A stretch of 14,804 nt of DNA from Rickettsiales bacterium (lineage in GTDB: Bacteria > Pseudomonadota > Alphaproteobacteria > Rickettsiales > UBA1997), in NCBI GenBank assembly GCA_947455365.1, contig CANGNU010000006.1, positions 1 through 14,804 on the forward strand, in the 5' to 3' direction. The notes below the pieces were generated by a model, which was given only the letters and a program-made list of their open reading frames with translations, ran no database searches and was not told the origin of the DNA. A program made the position numbers and the translations under genes. Positions 6,111 to 14,062 of the stretch are shown in pieces (within the stretch, counting starts at the first letter, position 1; each line of letters opens with the position of its first letter).

Positions 6111-7385
6111 ATGAAAAGAAGAGTAGTAATCACCGGCATCGGAGCCGTTACACCATTAGCTGCAACAGCAGAATTAACTTGGAAAAAACTTATCAATGGC
6201 CAATCTGGCCTTGGCAGAATTACCATTTTTGACCCAACTGAGTCACCTTGCAAAATTGCTGGCGAAGTAGCAATGGCACAGGCCGGGGCCCCAGACGACG
6301 ATAACTTTTTTAATCCCGACAAATATATTGAAGTAAAAGAACAGCGCAAAATGGATCGCTTCATTCACTTTGCCGTTGCCGCCGCAGACCAAGCCATTGC
6401 TGACTCGGGCTGGGTTGCTGAAACTGAAGAACAAAAATATCGCACCGGCATCATGATTGGCTCGGGCATTGGTGGCTTACCAATGATTGAAAAAACCGTT
6501 GTTGCCATGAAAGAAAAAGGCATTCGCAAAATTAGCCCATTTTTTATCCCTGCAAGCCTTATCAACCTTGCTTCTGGACAAGTTTCAATTAAACATGGTT
6601 ATATGGGACCAAACCACGCAACAGTTACCGCTTGTGCCAGCGGCAGCCACGCCATTGGCGACTCTGCGCGCATGATTGAACATGGCGATGTAGATGTGAT
6701 GGTCTGTGGTGGCGCTGAATCAGCTATCTGTGAAGTGGGCATTGGCGGTTTCGCCGCTTTGCGCGCACTTTCAACTAACTTTAATGAAAATCCAACAGCA
6801 GGTTCTCGCCCGTGGGACAAAGACCGCGACGGTTTTGTAATGGGTGAAGGCTCAGGAATATTGGTTCTAGAAGAATATGAGCATGCTAAAAAACGCGGCG
6901 CAAAAATGTATGCCGAAGTAATTGGCTATGGCCTTTCTGGCGACGCTTACCACATCACCGCCCCTGAAAGCAGTGGTCGCGGCGCAGTTCGTGCAATGCA
7001 GCAAGCTTTAACTCAAGCTGGCATCACTCCTGATAAAATTGACTACATCAACGCCCACGGTACTTCAACCCCTTTGGGCGATGAAATTGAAGTTAATTCA
7101 GTGAAAAAAGTTTTCGGCGACCACGCTTACAAGCTTTCAATGTCTTCAACCAAGTCATCAATCGGCCACTTGCTTGGCGCGGCGGGCAGTGTTGAAGCAA
7201 TTTTTAGTGTATTGGCAATTCGTGATAAAGTTGCGCCACCAACATTAAATCTTGAAAATCCATCAGAAAATTGCGATATTGATCTTGTTGCAAAAACTGC
7301 AAAAAATCGTCAAATAGATTTCGTTATGTCTAACTCTTTTGGCTTTGGCGGCACTAACGCCTGCGTTATTTTCAAGCGAATTTAA
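6111..7385 (+). CDS. fabF: Beta-ketoacyl-ACP synthase II
   Basis: This 424-residue protein is a full-length KAS II. Its N-terminus is RRVVITGIGAVTPLA. The active-site cysteine is Cys175 in TVTACASGSHAIGD, the catalytic histidines are His316 (NAHGTSTPLGD) and His353 (SIGHLLGAAGS), and the conserved lysine is Lys348. The glycine-rich NSFGFGGTNAC lies near the C-terminus. It condenses malonyl-ACP with acyl-ACP in fatty-acid elongation in the cytoplasm. mltG follows after 10 bp, and nadK after that, so these are probably one transcript. In many proteobacteria acpP sits directly upstream of fabF. Here that place is taken by palindrome 1 and rluB. No strong promoter is seen in 5988-6110; TAATAT at 6023-6028 with a preceding TG is a weak extended -10 candidate. 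Confidence 0.97.
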   Translation: MKRRVVITGIGAVTPLAATAELTWKKLINGQSGLGRITIFDPTESPCKIAGEVAMAQAGAPDDDNFFNPDKYIEVKEQRKMDRFIHFAVAAADQAIADSGWVAETEEQKYRTGIMIGSGIGGLPMIEKTVVAMKEKGIRKISPFFIPASLINLASGQVSIKHGYMGPNHATVTACASGSHAIGDSARMIEHGDVDVMVCGGAESAICEVGIGGFAALRALSTNFNENPTAGSRPWDKDRDGFVMGEGSGILVLEEYEHAKKRGAKMYAEVIGYGLSGDAYHITAPESSGRGAVRAMQQALTQAGITPDKIDYINAHGTSTPLGDEIEVNSVKKVFGDHAYKLSMSSTKSSIGHLLGAAGSVEAIFSVLAIRDKVAPPTLNLENPSENCDIDLVAKTAKNRQIDFVMSNSFGFGGTNACVIFKRI

Positions 7386-7395
7386 AGATTAATTA

Positions 7396-8460
7396 ATGTT
7401 TACAAAAAGCATTGCCAAAATCTGCGTTTACTTTTCAGCAACTGTACTTTGCTACATTTTGCTGCTGCTTGGAGTTATCACTTATTTTAACTCACCAAAC
7501 AGCTATCACCAAGAAGATAAACGCTTCGTAATTGAAAAAGGCATGACTTTTCGTCAAGTGGTTGAAAAACTTCATGAAGAAAAAATTATCAAAAGCCCCA
7601 ACACTTTCCTTTATTTGTCGCGCTTAATTAAAGGGCCAAATTTTAAAGTTCGTTATGGTGAATATTTTTTCGAACGCAACATTTCTTACTATAAAATTCT
7701 TAATAAAGCCATTCACGGTTACATTTTCTTCCATAAAATTACTGTAGCTGAAGGCTTGTCTAGCAAAAGCGCAGTGGCTATTATCAATGGTGCAGCAGGC
7801 TTGGTTGGAGAAAAAATTCCTAATGTACGAGAAGGCAGCATTCTACCCGAAACCTACTTCTATTCTTTCAATGACCATAAAGCGGTCATGTTAAAAAGAA
7901 TGCAAACAGCCATGCAAAAAGCAATTGACCAACTATGGGAAACGCGCGATCCAACCATTCCAGTTAAAACTAAGGAACAGGCAATTATTCTTGCTTCAAT
8001 TGTTGAAAAAGAAACTGGCATTGCTGAAGAGCGACCAAAAGTGGCTTCGGTCTTTACCAATCGCTTGCGCAAAGGCATGAAGTTGCAATCTGATCCAACC
8101 ATCATCTACTCTTTTTCTGGCGGCGATAAAAAGCTTGAGCGACCAATCAGAATGAGCGACATTCGCAATAATTCTCCCTTCAATACTTACTTTGTTTATG
8201 GCTTACCACCTGCGCCAATTTGCAATCCGGGTTTGGCTTCAATTAAGGCAGTATTGAACCCTCCAGCAACTGAATATCTCTACTTCGTGGCTACAGGCAC
8301 TAATGGCGGGCATTACTTCTCTTCCACCATCAAAGAGCATAACGACTATGTCGCTAGATATCGCGGCGCAATGCAAAGCAAACAGCAAGAAGGCGCTGCA
8401 AAGGCTTCCAACACTGAGCCAAGCAATGCCGAACCTGAACATGAACGATCGACCGATTAA
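7396..8460 (+). CDS. mltG: Endolytic transglycosylase MltG
   Basis: The 354-residue protein has one N-terminal transmembrane helix (about 8-30) and then the YceG/MltG region. FVIEKGMTFRQVVEKLHEEKII (about 44-65) is the LysM-like subdomain, with GLSSKSAVAII near 120-130. The catalytic motif is LASIVEKETGIAEERPKVASVFTNRL (about 199-224), with the active-site glutamate in VEKET near 204. Downstream blocks LQSDPTIIYS, SPFNTY, GLPPAPICNPG and FVATGTNGGHYFS are typical. MltG sits in the inner membrane and cuts nascent peptidoglycan strands, setting glycan length. It lies 10 bp after fabF, an arrangement common in bacteria. The C-terminal 25 residues are low-complexity (Ala, Ser, Glu, Asn) and not conserved. 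nadK starts 3 bp after the stop. Confidence 0.96.
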   Translation: MFTKSIAKICVYFSATVLCYILLLLGVITYFNSPNSYHQEDKRFVIEKGMTFRQVVEKLHEEKIIKSPNTFLYLSRLIKGPNFKVRYGEYFFERNISYYKILNKAIHGYIFFHKITVAEGLSSKSAVAIINGAAGLVGEKIPNVREGSILPETYFYSFNDHKAVMLKRMQTAMQKAIDQLWETRDPTIPVKTKEQAIILASIVEKETGIAEERPKVASVFTNRLRKGMKLQSDPTIIYSFSGGDKKLERPIRMSDIRNNSPFNTYFVYGLPPAPICNPGLASIKAVLNPPATEYLYFVATGTNGGHYFSSTIKEHNDYVARYRGAMQSKQQEGAAKASNTEPSNAEPEHERSTD

Positions 8461-8463
8461 ATC

Positions 8464-9249
8464 ATGACTCTCTACAAAAAAATTGCCGTCATTGCCGCTG
8501 AAAATAACAAAAATGCTGCGGAGAAAAAAAACCTGCTCATTAAAAAATACGGCTTCCATGAATTCACGCCAAGCCTTGATGGCATTGACTTAATCATTGC
8601 ACTTGGTGGTGATGGAACCATGCTACATTTGCTACATCAATTTGAAAAAAACCCCATTCCTGTTTATGGAATTAACTGCGGCACTGTTGGTTTTTTGATG
8701 AATGTTTTCAATGAAGAAAATTTGCTCGAAACTTTAAGAAACACGCAGGCTTCTACCCTACACCCGCTTCGCATGGAGGCAATTACCGAAGATGGAAAAA
8801 AACATAGCCACATTGCCATTAATGAAGTTTCTTTACTGCGCCAATTAAGTCAGGCGGCAAAAATTAGCATAAAAGTGAATGGCTATGAACGCTTGAAACG
8901 CCTTGCTGCAGACGGCATTCTGGTTGCAACATCTGCTGGCAGCACCGCTTACAATCTGTCATTGCGCGGCCCAATCATTCCCTTTGGTGCTAAAATGTTG
9001 GCTTTAACGCCCATCAGCCCATTTCGCCCACGCAATTGGCATGGCGCAATTTTGCCCGCAGAAAGTGTAATTGAATTTGTAGTGGAAGATTTTAAAACCC
9101 GCCCAGTCAGCGCCACTGCTGATTATACCGAGGTTAGAAATGTGAAAGAAGTAACGGTGCGTGAAGATTCATCGCTAAAATTTACCCTGCTTTTTGACCC
9201 CAATCATTCACTAGAAGAGCGAATTATTCGCGAACAATTTGTTAGCTAA
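8464..9249 (+). CDS. nadK: NAD kinase
   Basis: This 261-residue protein is of the usual length for alphaproteobacterial NAD kinases. It has the catalytic ALGGDGTMLHLLHQF motif with Asp50, GINCGTVGFLMN, a central INEVSLLR, and the glycine-rich block DGILVATSAGSTAYNLSLRGPIIP. LTPISPFRPR follows. The enzyme phosphorylates NAD+ to NADP+ with ATP (or polyphosphate in some members) in the cytoplasm. NADPH feeds both fatty-acid synthesis and glutathione reduction, which fits its neighbours. It starts 3 bp after mltG, so translation is likely coupled. The last 8 bases overlap the end of the convergent rluC gene. No terminator is possible between the two stops, so their 3' mRNA ends must overlap. Confidence 0.97.
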   Translation: MTLYKKIAVIAAENNKNAAEKKNLLIKKYGFHEFTPSLDGIDLIIALGGDGTMLHLLHQFEKNPIPVYGINCGTVGFLMNVFNEENLLETLRNTQASTLHPLRMEAITEDGKKHSHIAINEVSLLRQLSQAAKISIKVNGYERLKRLAADGILVATSAGSTAYNLSLRGPIIPFGAKMLALTPISPFRPRNWHGAILPAESVIEFVVEDFKTRPVSATADYTEVRNVKEVTVREDSSLKFTLLFDPNHSLEERIIREQFVS

Positions 9250-10201
9250 AGCGACGCTTTTTAATAAAGTTTTTTTTCGCCTTAAACTTTTTCGCGGCAA
9301 ATTCTGGTAATTCCGTTACAATTTCTAACTTCTTCCCAAAATAATCTGAAAGCTCTATTTTGTAGGCGTGAAGGCACATTCTTTTGCAAACAGTTTTGCG
9401 ACAACAGTCAATTCCACCATATTTTACATCATTAACCACCGCGTGACCAATTTCTTTGCAGTGAACCCGCAGTTGGTGGGTGCGGCCGGTAATTGGCTTC
9501 AATTCCATCAATGAATAATCTTCAAAATTTTTCAGCACTTTGTAATGCGTTACGGCCTCTTTGCCGTTGGCCATATCTGGGTAAACTTTTTCATTTTTAC
9601 CAACAAATTTTTTCAGCAGCGGAATATTTACTGTGCCTTCATCTTTTTTAGGAAGGCCCGCAACCAGCGCCAGATAAGTCTTGCGCATGGTTTTCTCTTT
9701 GAAAGCTTTAGTCAAAAATTCGGCGGCAATTTTATTTTTGGCAATTAGCAAAATGCCGCTGGTGTCTTTATCTAGGCGGTGCACCAGCTGTGGCGTTTCT
9801 TGCAATTTTATTTGCGCGGGAAAGTTTTTTAGCTCTTGAATAATATCATCGACAGAAATTTCAATGCCGCTGCCGCCTTGAGTAGCAAGGCCTGATGGCT
9901 TATTAATCGCCATCATATTTTCATCTTCATAAACCACATGCGATAAAAAATTGCGCACTTTTTCGGCGGAAATTTTGGGCTTTTTCTTTTCGCCTTCTAA
10001 GCGAATTTGTAAATCGGCGAAAATTTCGATAGCGTCTTCATCGGCGGTTTTGTAGGACGCATCAACCCTTGCTTCATTCACTTTAACTTTTTTCTCGCGA
10101 ATTAATTTTTGCGCGAGACCAAAAGAAATGTCGAATTTTTGACAGAGAAATTTGTCAAGGCGTAATCCTGCGAGTTCTTTATCTACTTGAATTTGTGGCA
10201 T
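9242..10201 (-). CDS. rluC: RluC-type pseudouridine synthase (RluA family)
   Basis: The 319-residue protein has an S4 domain (about 12-60: GLRLDKFLCQKFDISFGLAQ) and an RluA-family catalytic domain. Key blocks are AINKPSGLATQGGSG (about 98-112), the active-site VHRLDKDTSGILLIAK with Asp144, YLALVAGLP, and LKPITGRTHQLRVHCKEIGHAVVND. RluC makes pseudouridines 955, 2504 and 2580 in E. coli 23S rRNA; RluD is the closest alternative, but TQGGSG and the basic C-terminal tail (KKFKAKKNFIKKRRFS) fit RluC. Only 23 bp separate the ATG from palindrome 2, so any promoter must lie inside the palindrome or farther upstream, or the gene is read through from crcB. No Shine-Dalgarno motif precedes the start. 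The 3' end overlaps nadK by 8 bp. Confidence 0.93.
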   Translation of the reverse strand: MPQIQVDKELAGLRLDKFLCQKFDISFGLAQKLIREKKVKVNEARVDASYKTADEDAIEIFADLQIRLEGEKKKPKISAEKVRNFLSHVVYEDENMMAINKPSGLATQGGSGIEISVDDIIQELKNFPAQIKLQETPQLVHRLDKDTSGILLIAKNKIAAEFLTKAFKEKTMRKTYLALVAGLPKKDEGTVNIPLLKKFVGKNEKVYPDMANGKEAVTHYKVLKNFEDYSLMELKPITGRTHQLRVHCKEIGHAVVNDVKYGGIDCCRKTVCKRMCLHAYKIELSDYFGKKLEIVTELPEFAAKKFKAKKNFIKKRRFS

Positions 10202-10224
10202 GTTGTTAATTGGTTGAATATGGA

Positions 10225-10394
10225 ATCGAATTAATTTAGCGAAGGGAATTCATTTCTGAAGACTGACTAGCTCTGCCCCTCAAACAGCTGAGCCCATCAA
10301 GTATTTAAGCGAGCGTAGCTCGCGATGGTCTCAGAACTCGGTTCAGAGCTAGTCAGTCTTCAGAAATGAATTCCCTTCGCTAAATTAATTCGAT
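10225..10394. repeat. Palindrome 2: long perfect inverted repeat between crcB and rluC
   Basis: Arms 10225-10275 and 10344-10394 are perfect 51-bp inverted copies (paired positions sum to 20619), separated by 68 bp. The centre contains a second stem, CTGAG (10288-10292) / CTCAG (10330-10334), continued by CCATC (10294-10298) / GATGG (10324-10328) after one mismatch. A tip hairpin GCGAGC (10309-10314) / GCTCGC (10318-10323) closes it. Each arm contains GAATTC. The arms share no sequence with palindrome 1, but the centre has the same motif order. On the minus strand, read from crcB, no T-run follows the hairpin, so a standard intrinsic terminator is not indicated. A transcript through it would fold into a very long hairpin in front of the rluC start. 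Confidence 0.95.
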
Positions 10395-10416
10395 AAGTTT
10401 TTTTTCGAACTTTCAC

Positions 10417-10812
10417 CTAAATAAAAATTATTTTCATCAGATAAAATCCAAAAAATACGAATAGTAACGCCAATGATACAGAAGCAAAAGCATAAGTAAA
10501 GGCTAGAGCTTCATGGCCTGCTGTGAAGAGACGAAAAAAGTCGAGGGAGAAAGATGAAAAAGTGGTGAAGCCACCGAGAAATCCAATGAGAAGAAAATTT
10601 TTTAATTTTGGATCAAACTGATTAAAATTATGCACTGCAAAATAATAGAGAATGCCTGCCAATAGCGAGCCGACAACATTAATCACCAAAGTGTGCCAAG
10701 GAAAATTGGCGCAATTTGTGCCGCGCAAAAGCTTAAGAATAAATTCTGATGAAGCGTAGCGCCCTAGAGTACCAAGGGCGCCTCCAATTGTAATTAGAAG
10801 TATATTCATCAT
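10417..10812 (-). CDS. crcB: Fluoride channel/exporter CrcB (Fluc)
   Basis: The protein is 131 residues with four hydrophobic segments, the usual size for a dual-topology Fluc subunit. Signature blocks are GGALGTLGRYASSEF near the N-terminus, FPWHTLVINVVGSLLAG with the conserved asparagine, and IGFLGGFTTFSSFSLD, the TM3 break that binds the central sodium and lines the pore with phenylalanines. Two subunits form the channel that lets fluoride leave the cytoplasm. The ATG overlaps the metC stop in ATGA (10809-10812), and a second ATG follows at once, so the true start may be one codon later. No fluoride riboswitch-like leader can exist here because the gene is translationally coupled to metC. 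Palindrome 2 lies 22 bp after its stop. Confidence 0.95.
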   Translation of the reverse strand: MMNILLITIGGALGTLGRYASSEFILKLLRGTNCANFPWHTLVINVVGSLLAGILYYFAVHNFNQFDPKLKNFLLIGFLGGFTTFSSFSLDFFRLFTAGHEALAFTYAFASVSLALLFVFFGFYLMKIIFI

Positions 10813-12002
10813 TTGCGCAGGCGTTTGAAACCAGCGTCAAGATCTTCTTTTAAATCCTCAACATCTTCCAAGCCAATATTGATGCGCAGGCAAGTGCGGT
10901 CAGCGTAAGGCCATTTAGTCACCGCGCGCGAAACTTCAAAAGGCAAAATAAGCGATTCATAACCACCCCAAGAATAGCCCATGCCGTAATAATGCAGCTT
11001 GTCGAGCATTTTTGCCAAAGATTCTTTCGAGTATTTTTTATCAAGCACAATTGAGAACAAGCCTGCAGCGCCAGTAAAATCGCGCTTCCACAAGGCGTGG
11101 TTAGAATCAGAAGGCAAAGCTGGGTACAAAACTTTTGCAACTTCTGGGCGCTTTTCAAGCCACGAAGCCATATCTAGTGCCGATTTGAAGCAATGATCCA
11201 TACGAATTTTTGCCGTGCGCATTCCGCGTTGCACCATGTAAGAAGTAAATGGCGCCGCGGTTACAGCCATGTAACGGAAGGCTTCGTACATTACGCGATA
11301 ATGTTTTTCGTGAATGGTAATTGCACCCATCATCATGTCAGAATGGCCGTTAATATATTTGGTAAGTGCCGTCACCACTACATCGACGCCATGTTCTAAT
11401 GGTTTAAAATAAATTCCACTGGCCCAAGAATTATCTAAAATTGTTACAATTCCATGTTTTTTTGCCACTTTGCAAATAGCCGCCACATCTTGAATATCAT
11501 AGGTTAGCGAGCCGGGACTTTCCATGAAAATTACTTTGGTATTTTTCTTAATCAGCTTTTTAATATCTGCACCAATATCTGATGGAAAATAAGTTGCTTC
11601 AACACCATATTTTTTCAAGAATTTATCAACAAAACCGCGAGTTGGTGAGTAAATGCTGTCAATCATTAAAACATGATCGCCTTGCTTTAAAAACGCCACC
11701 AAAGCAGTGTTGATGGCCGCCGCGCCCGATGAAGTAACAAAAGAATTATAGCCACCGTCAATTTCAGTAATGGCTTTTTCAAGAGCAAAATTGGTTTGCG
11801 TGCCGTAGCGCCCATATTTTAATTCGTAAGGCTCAACAAGGTCATTGTTAGAATAACCGCGCTCTGCATACATTAAGTCTTTCAGGGTTGGAAAGACAAT
11901 TGTTGAGCTTTGGTAAATTGGCGGATTAACCATCCAGCCTTGCTCTTTTGGGTTACGACCTGCGTGAACTATTTTTGTTGCCTCGCGAATTCCTTTTTCC
12001 AT
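10809..12002 (-). CDS. metC: Cystathionine beta-lyase, PLP-dependent
   Basis: This 397-residue protein belongs to the Cys/Met-metabolism PLP enzyme family (fold type I). Visible motifs are ATKIVHAGRNP, NPPIYQSSTIVFP, YGRYGTQTN, SSGAAAINTAL, the PLP-contacting LDNSWASGIYFKPLEHG, and VTALTKYINGHSDMMMG with Lys215 as the likely Schiff-base lysine. The C-terminal SWGGYESLILP and RINIGLEDVEDL are typical of MetC-type lyases. The enzyme cleaves cystathionine to homocysteine, pyruvate and ammonia in methionine synthesis. Other members (MetB, methionine gamma-lyase) are possible but fit less well. The start is supported by an AGGAG ribosome-binding site 6 nt upstream. It lies 17 bp after the HIT gene and is coupled to crcB. 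Confidence 0.92.
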   Translation of the reverse strand: MEKGIREATKIVHAGRNPKEQGWMVNPPIYQSSTIVFPTLKDLMYAERGYSNNDLVEPYELKYGRYGTQTNFALEKAITEIDGGYNSFVTSSGAAAINTALVAFLKQGDHVLMIDSIYSPTRGFVDKFLKKYGVEATYFPSDIGADIKKLIKKNTKVIFMESPGSLTYDIQDVAAICKVAKKHGIVTILDNSWASGIYFKPLEHGVDVVVTALTKYINGHSDMMMGAITIHEKHYRVMYEAFRYMAVTAAPFTSYMVQRGMRTAKIRMDHCFKSALDMASWLEKRPEVAKVLYPALPSDSNHALWKRDFTGAAGLFSIVLDKKYSKESLAKMLDKLHYYGMGYSWGGYESLILPFEVSRAVTKWPYADRTCLRINIGLEDVEDLKEDLDAGFKRLRK

Positions 12003-12008
12003 TTCTAA

Positions 12009-12013
12009 CTCCT
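12009..12013 (-). promoter_or_regulatory. Shine-Dalgarno site of metC
   Basis: On the minus strand AGGAG lies 6 nt before the metC ATG. It is the only clear Shine-Dalgarno motif I noticed at a gene start in this window; most other starts are AT-rich without one, or are coupled to an upstream stop. Confidence 0.75.
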
Positions 12014-12019
12014 ATTCAA

Positions 12020-12388
12020 TTAATGACTGCGATCCCCCACAACCAGTGCGCCCAACTTCTTCTTGCCCAAAATATGAACATGAAAATGCGGCACCGATTG
12101 CGAAGCATCAGAACCGATATTGCTAATGATGCGATAACCAGATTCTTGCAAACCCAAGCTACGCGCCACTTCAGCAACTTTTTTAAAAAACTCAGCAACT
12201 TCTTCAGCACTGGCCTTACTGACAAAATCGGGCAGATTAACAAATTCACCCTTTGGAATAACCAATACATGAACTGGCGCCGCTTTGCCAATATCGTGAA
12301 AGGCTAAAATGTTAGAATCTTCGTAAACCTTGCCGCACGGCACTTCGCCGCGAATTATTTTAGCAAAAATGTTATTTTTATCATACAT
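12020..12388 (-). CDS. HIT family nucleotide hydrolase (HinT-like)
   Basis: The 122-residue protein has the histidine-triad fold: NNIFAKIIRGEVPCGKVYED at the N-terminus, LAFHDIGKAAPVHVLVIPK in the middle, and the catalytic triad motif PHFHVHILG near the C-terminus. HinT-type enzymes hydrolyse purine nucleoside phosphoramidates and acyl-AMP adducts in the cytoplasm. Bacterial substrates are poorly defined. The C-terminus (KKLGALVVGDRSH) differs from the usual GRxLGWPPG-like end but the length is nearly normal. It begins one base after the MerR stop (12390) and is followed by metC after 17 bp, so it is part of the minus-strand chain. Confidence 0.93.
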   Translation of the reverse strand: MYDKNNIFAKIIRGEVPCGKVYEDSNILAFHDIGKAAPVHVLVIPKGEFVNLPDFVSKASAEEVAEFFKKVAEVARSLGLQESGYRIISNIGSDASQSVPHFHVHILGKKKLGALVVGDRSH

Positions 12389-12389
12389 A

Positions 12390-13016
12390 TTAACTGCGCA
12401 ATAAAACTTTTAAATCACCCAAATTTTTGGTGATGTTACGAAAAATTACCTTCAACTCTTCGCGCTGCTCTTTACTTAAAGAATAGTTTTGCGGCGGATA
12501 ATCGGCCAGATTAGAGGTTGAAAGCGAGTTTAAACTTTTACTTGGCGCGAAAGATAAGTCAACAAAAACATCAGCCGCGCCTTCGCTTTCAAGGATTGCC
12601 GCCGCTTGCGCTAAATCTTCCATAAAATTATGACCAGTCGCCGAGCCGCCATCTTCATGGTGCGCCGAGTGTTTTTCTGCATCAGAAAAGCCCGCCGCCA
12701 AAATAATATCAATATCTTCTTCTTTGTGAGAATCTTGTTTGCGTTTTTTCAGCAACTTCTGCAAACCCGCAATTGTGTAGCCGTCATCGTGCAAAAACTT
12801 TTTGATGCGCTTCAAAACTTTAAACTGCTTATTGTAATAATAACGCCGGCCACCTTTGCCAATTTCTGGTTTAATTTGCGGAAATTGCTCTTCCCAAAAC
12901 CTGATCACATGCGCTTCAACGCCCAATTCGTGCGCAACATCGCCAATCGATCTTTTTTTATCGATGCCAAAATCTTCTGCTAAATTTTCAATTTCTCGTG
13001 CAATATCGCTGCTCAT
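12390..13016 (-). CDS. MerR family transcriptional regulator
   Basis: The 208-residue protein has a MerR winged helix-turn-helix at about 22-92: RSIGDVAHELGVEAHVIRFWEEQFPQI, then GGRRYYYNKQFKVLKRIKKFLHDDGYTIAGLQKLLKK. The conserved RFWE and RRYY motifs match the alphaproteobacterial MerR subgroup that is often found next to ihfA. The middle is acidic and low-complexity, and the C-terminus (about 180-208) is predicted helical. No cysteine-rich metal-binding loop is seen, so a metal sensor is unlikely. It would bind DNA and alter spaced promoters, but its targets are unknown. Its start overlaps the perM stop in ATGA, and the HIT gene follows one base after its stop. Autoregulation from within the operon is possible but not shown. 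Confidence 0.88.
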   Translation of the reverse strand: MSSDIAREIENLAEDFGIDKKRSIGDVAHELGVEAHVIRFWEEQFPQIKPEIGKGGRRYYYNKQFKVLKRIKKFLHDDGYTIAGLQKLLKKRKQDSHKEEDIDIILAAGFSDAEKHSAHHEDGGSATGHNFMEDLAQAAAILESEGAADVFVDLSFAPSKSLNSLSTSNLADYPPQNYSLSKEQREELKVIFRNITKNLGDLKVLLRS

Positions 13017-14062
13017 GTTATGCGTTTTTTATATTCCCAAGATAAATGCCGAATTAGCACGCCGCACACTGCGGTTAAAGGCGTTGCCAATAGCACGCCA
13101 ATAAAACCAAAAATTACCCCAAAAACAAATAGTCCGAAGACAATCCACACGGGGTGCAAACCCACTTTTTTGCCAATTAATTTTGGCGTTAAATAATTTG
13201 ATTCAAGCATTTGTCCAAAAACAAAAACCAATGCAATTGTTAGTAAACTCATAAAATCAAAACCCCATTGAAAAAACGCCACAAACATTGCCACAACAAA
13301 GCCAGTCAAGGCGCCAACATAGGGAATAAAAGTAAGAAAGCCAGTAATTATGCCAATTAAAAAACCAAAATTTAAACCAGCAACGCTTAATAAAATGGAA
13401 TAAATTAACGCCAAAACCAAGCAGACATTAATTTGCCCGCGAATATATCCCGACAAAACTTCATCAATTTCATTCATAATTTTTTTACTAGAATCAGCAA
13501 TGCGCGAAGGTAGGTAATTATTGATTTTCTCCACTAAAATATTCCAATCTTTCACCAAATAAAAAATTAAAATTGGCGTGATAAAAATTAGCGACAAAAT
13601 ATTGACAAAAGCCACCGAAGAAGAAACTGCGTTCAGCGCAAAATTTTCTAGAAAATTTATAATTCGCGAGGAAATATTAGCCTTGTTCAAAACATCAACC
13701 AAGTCAGCATTGACGGCAATTCCCGCCTCATTTAAAATTGCTGCACATTTTGGATAAATCTCACTAACAATAATTTGAAAATATTGCGGCAACGATAAAA
13801 TTAAAGCGCTAGCTTGCTGATAAATAATTGGTAAAAGCATGTAAGAAATTGCCGCAAAAACTGCAAAAAATAAGCCAATAATTAACAAGGCAGAATTGGC
13901 TCGCGACATTTTCTGACTTAGCCTTCCAACCAACGGATGCAGAAAATAAGCTACAACAAAAGAAAAAATAAACGGTGCCAATATTGATCGAATCAAGTAA
14001 ATGCAGCCAGCAAAAACTATCGCAATTAACGCACTGATAATAATTTTATCTCTGGTTATCAT
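13013..14062 (-). CDS. AI-2E family (PerM-like) membrane transporter
   Basis: The 349-residue protein is a polytopic inner-membrane protein of the AI-2E/PerM family. Hydrophobic segments occur at about 8-40 (two helices ending in AYFLHPLVGRL), 57-80, 150-170 and several from about 205 to 340. Family signatures near the C-terminus are LTFIPYVGALTGFVVA, QMLESNYLTPKLIGKKVGLHPVWIVFGLF and GVLLATPLTAV. Members have been linked to autoinducer-2 export, Na+/H+ exchange or permease function, but most are uncharacterised, so no substrate is assigned. It follows the DUF2066 gene with an ATGA overlap and is coupled to the MerR gene in the same way. The DUF2066-perM pair is a familiar alphaproteobacterial arrangement, often followed by hda; here the MerR gene follows instead. 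Confidence 0.9.
   Translation of the reverse strand: MITRDKIIISALIAIVFAGCIYLIRSILAPFIFSFVVAYFLHPLVGRLSQKMSRANSALLIIGLFFAVFAAISYMLLPIIYQQASALILSLPQYFQIIVSEIYPKCAAILNEAGIAVNADLVDVLNKANISSRIINFLENFALNAVSSSVAFVNILSLIFITPILIFYLVKDWNILVEKINNYLPSRIADSSKKIMNEIDEVLSGYIRGQINVCLVLALIYSILLSVAGLNFGFLIGIITGFLTFIPYVGALTGFVVAMFVAFFQWGFDFMSLLTIALVFVFGQMLESNYLTPKLIGKKVGLHPVWIVFGLFVFGVIFGFIGVLLATPLTAVCGVLIRHLSWEYKKRIT

Noticed and set aside
8239..8559. 106-residue minus-strand frame across the mltG-nadK junction
   Set aside because: It lies antisense to two well-supported genes, and its translation shows no family motifs.
10202..10224. Separate rluC promoter between palindrome 2 and the rluC start
   Set aside because: Only 23 bp are available, too few for -35 and -10 boxes; weak matches inside the arm (TTCAGA, TAAATT, 16-bp spacing) are not convincing.
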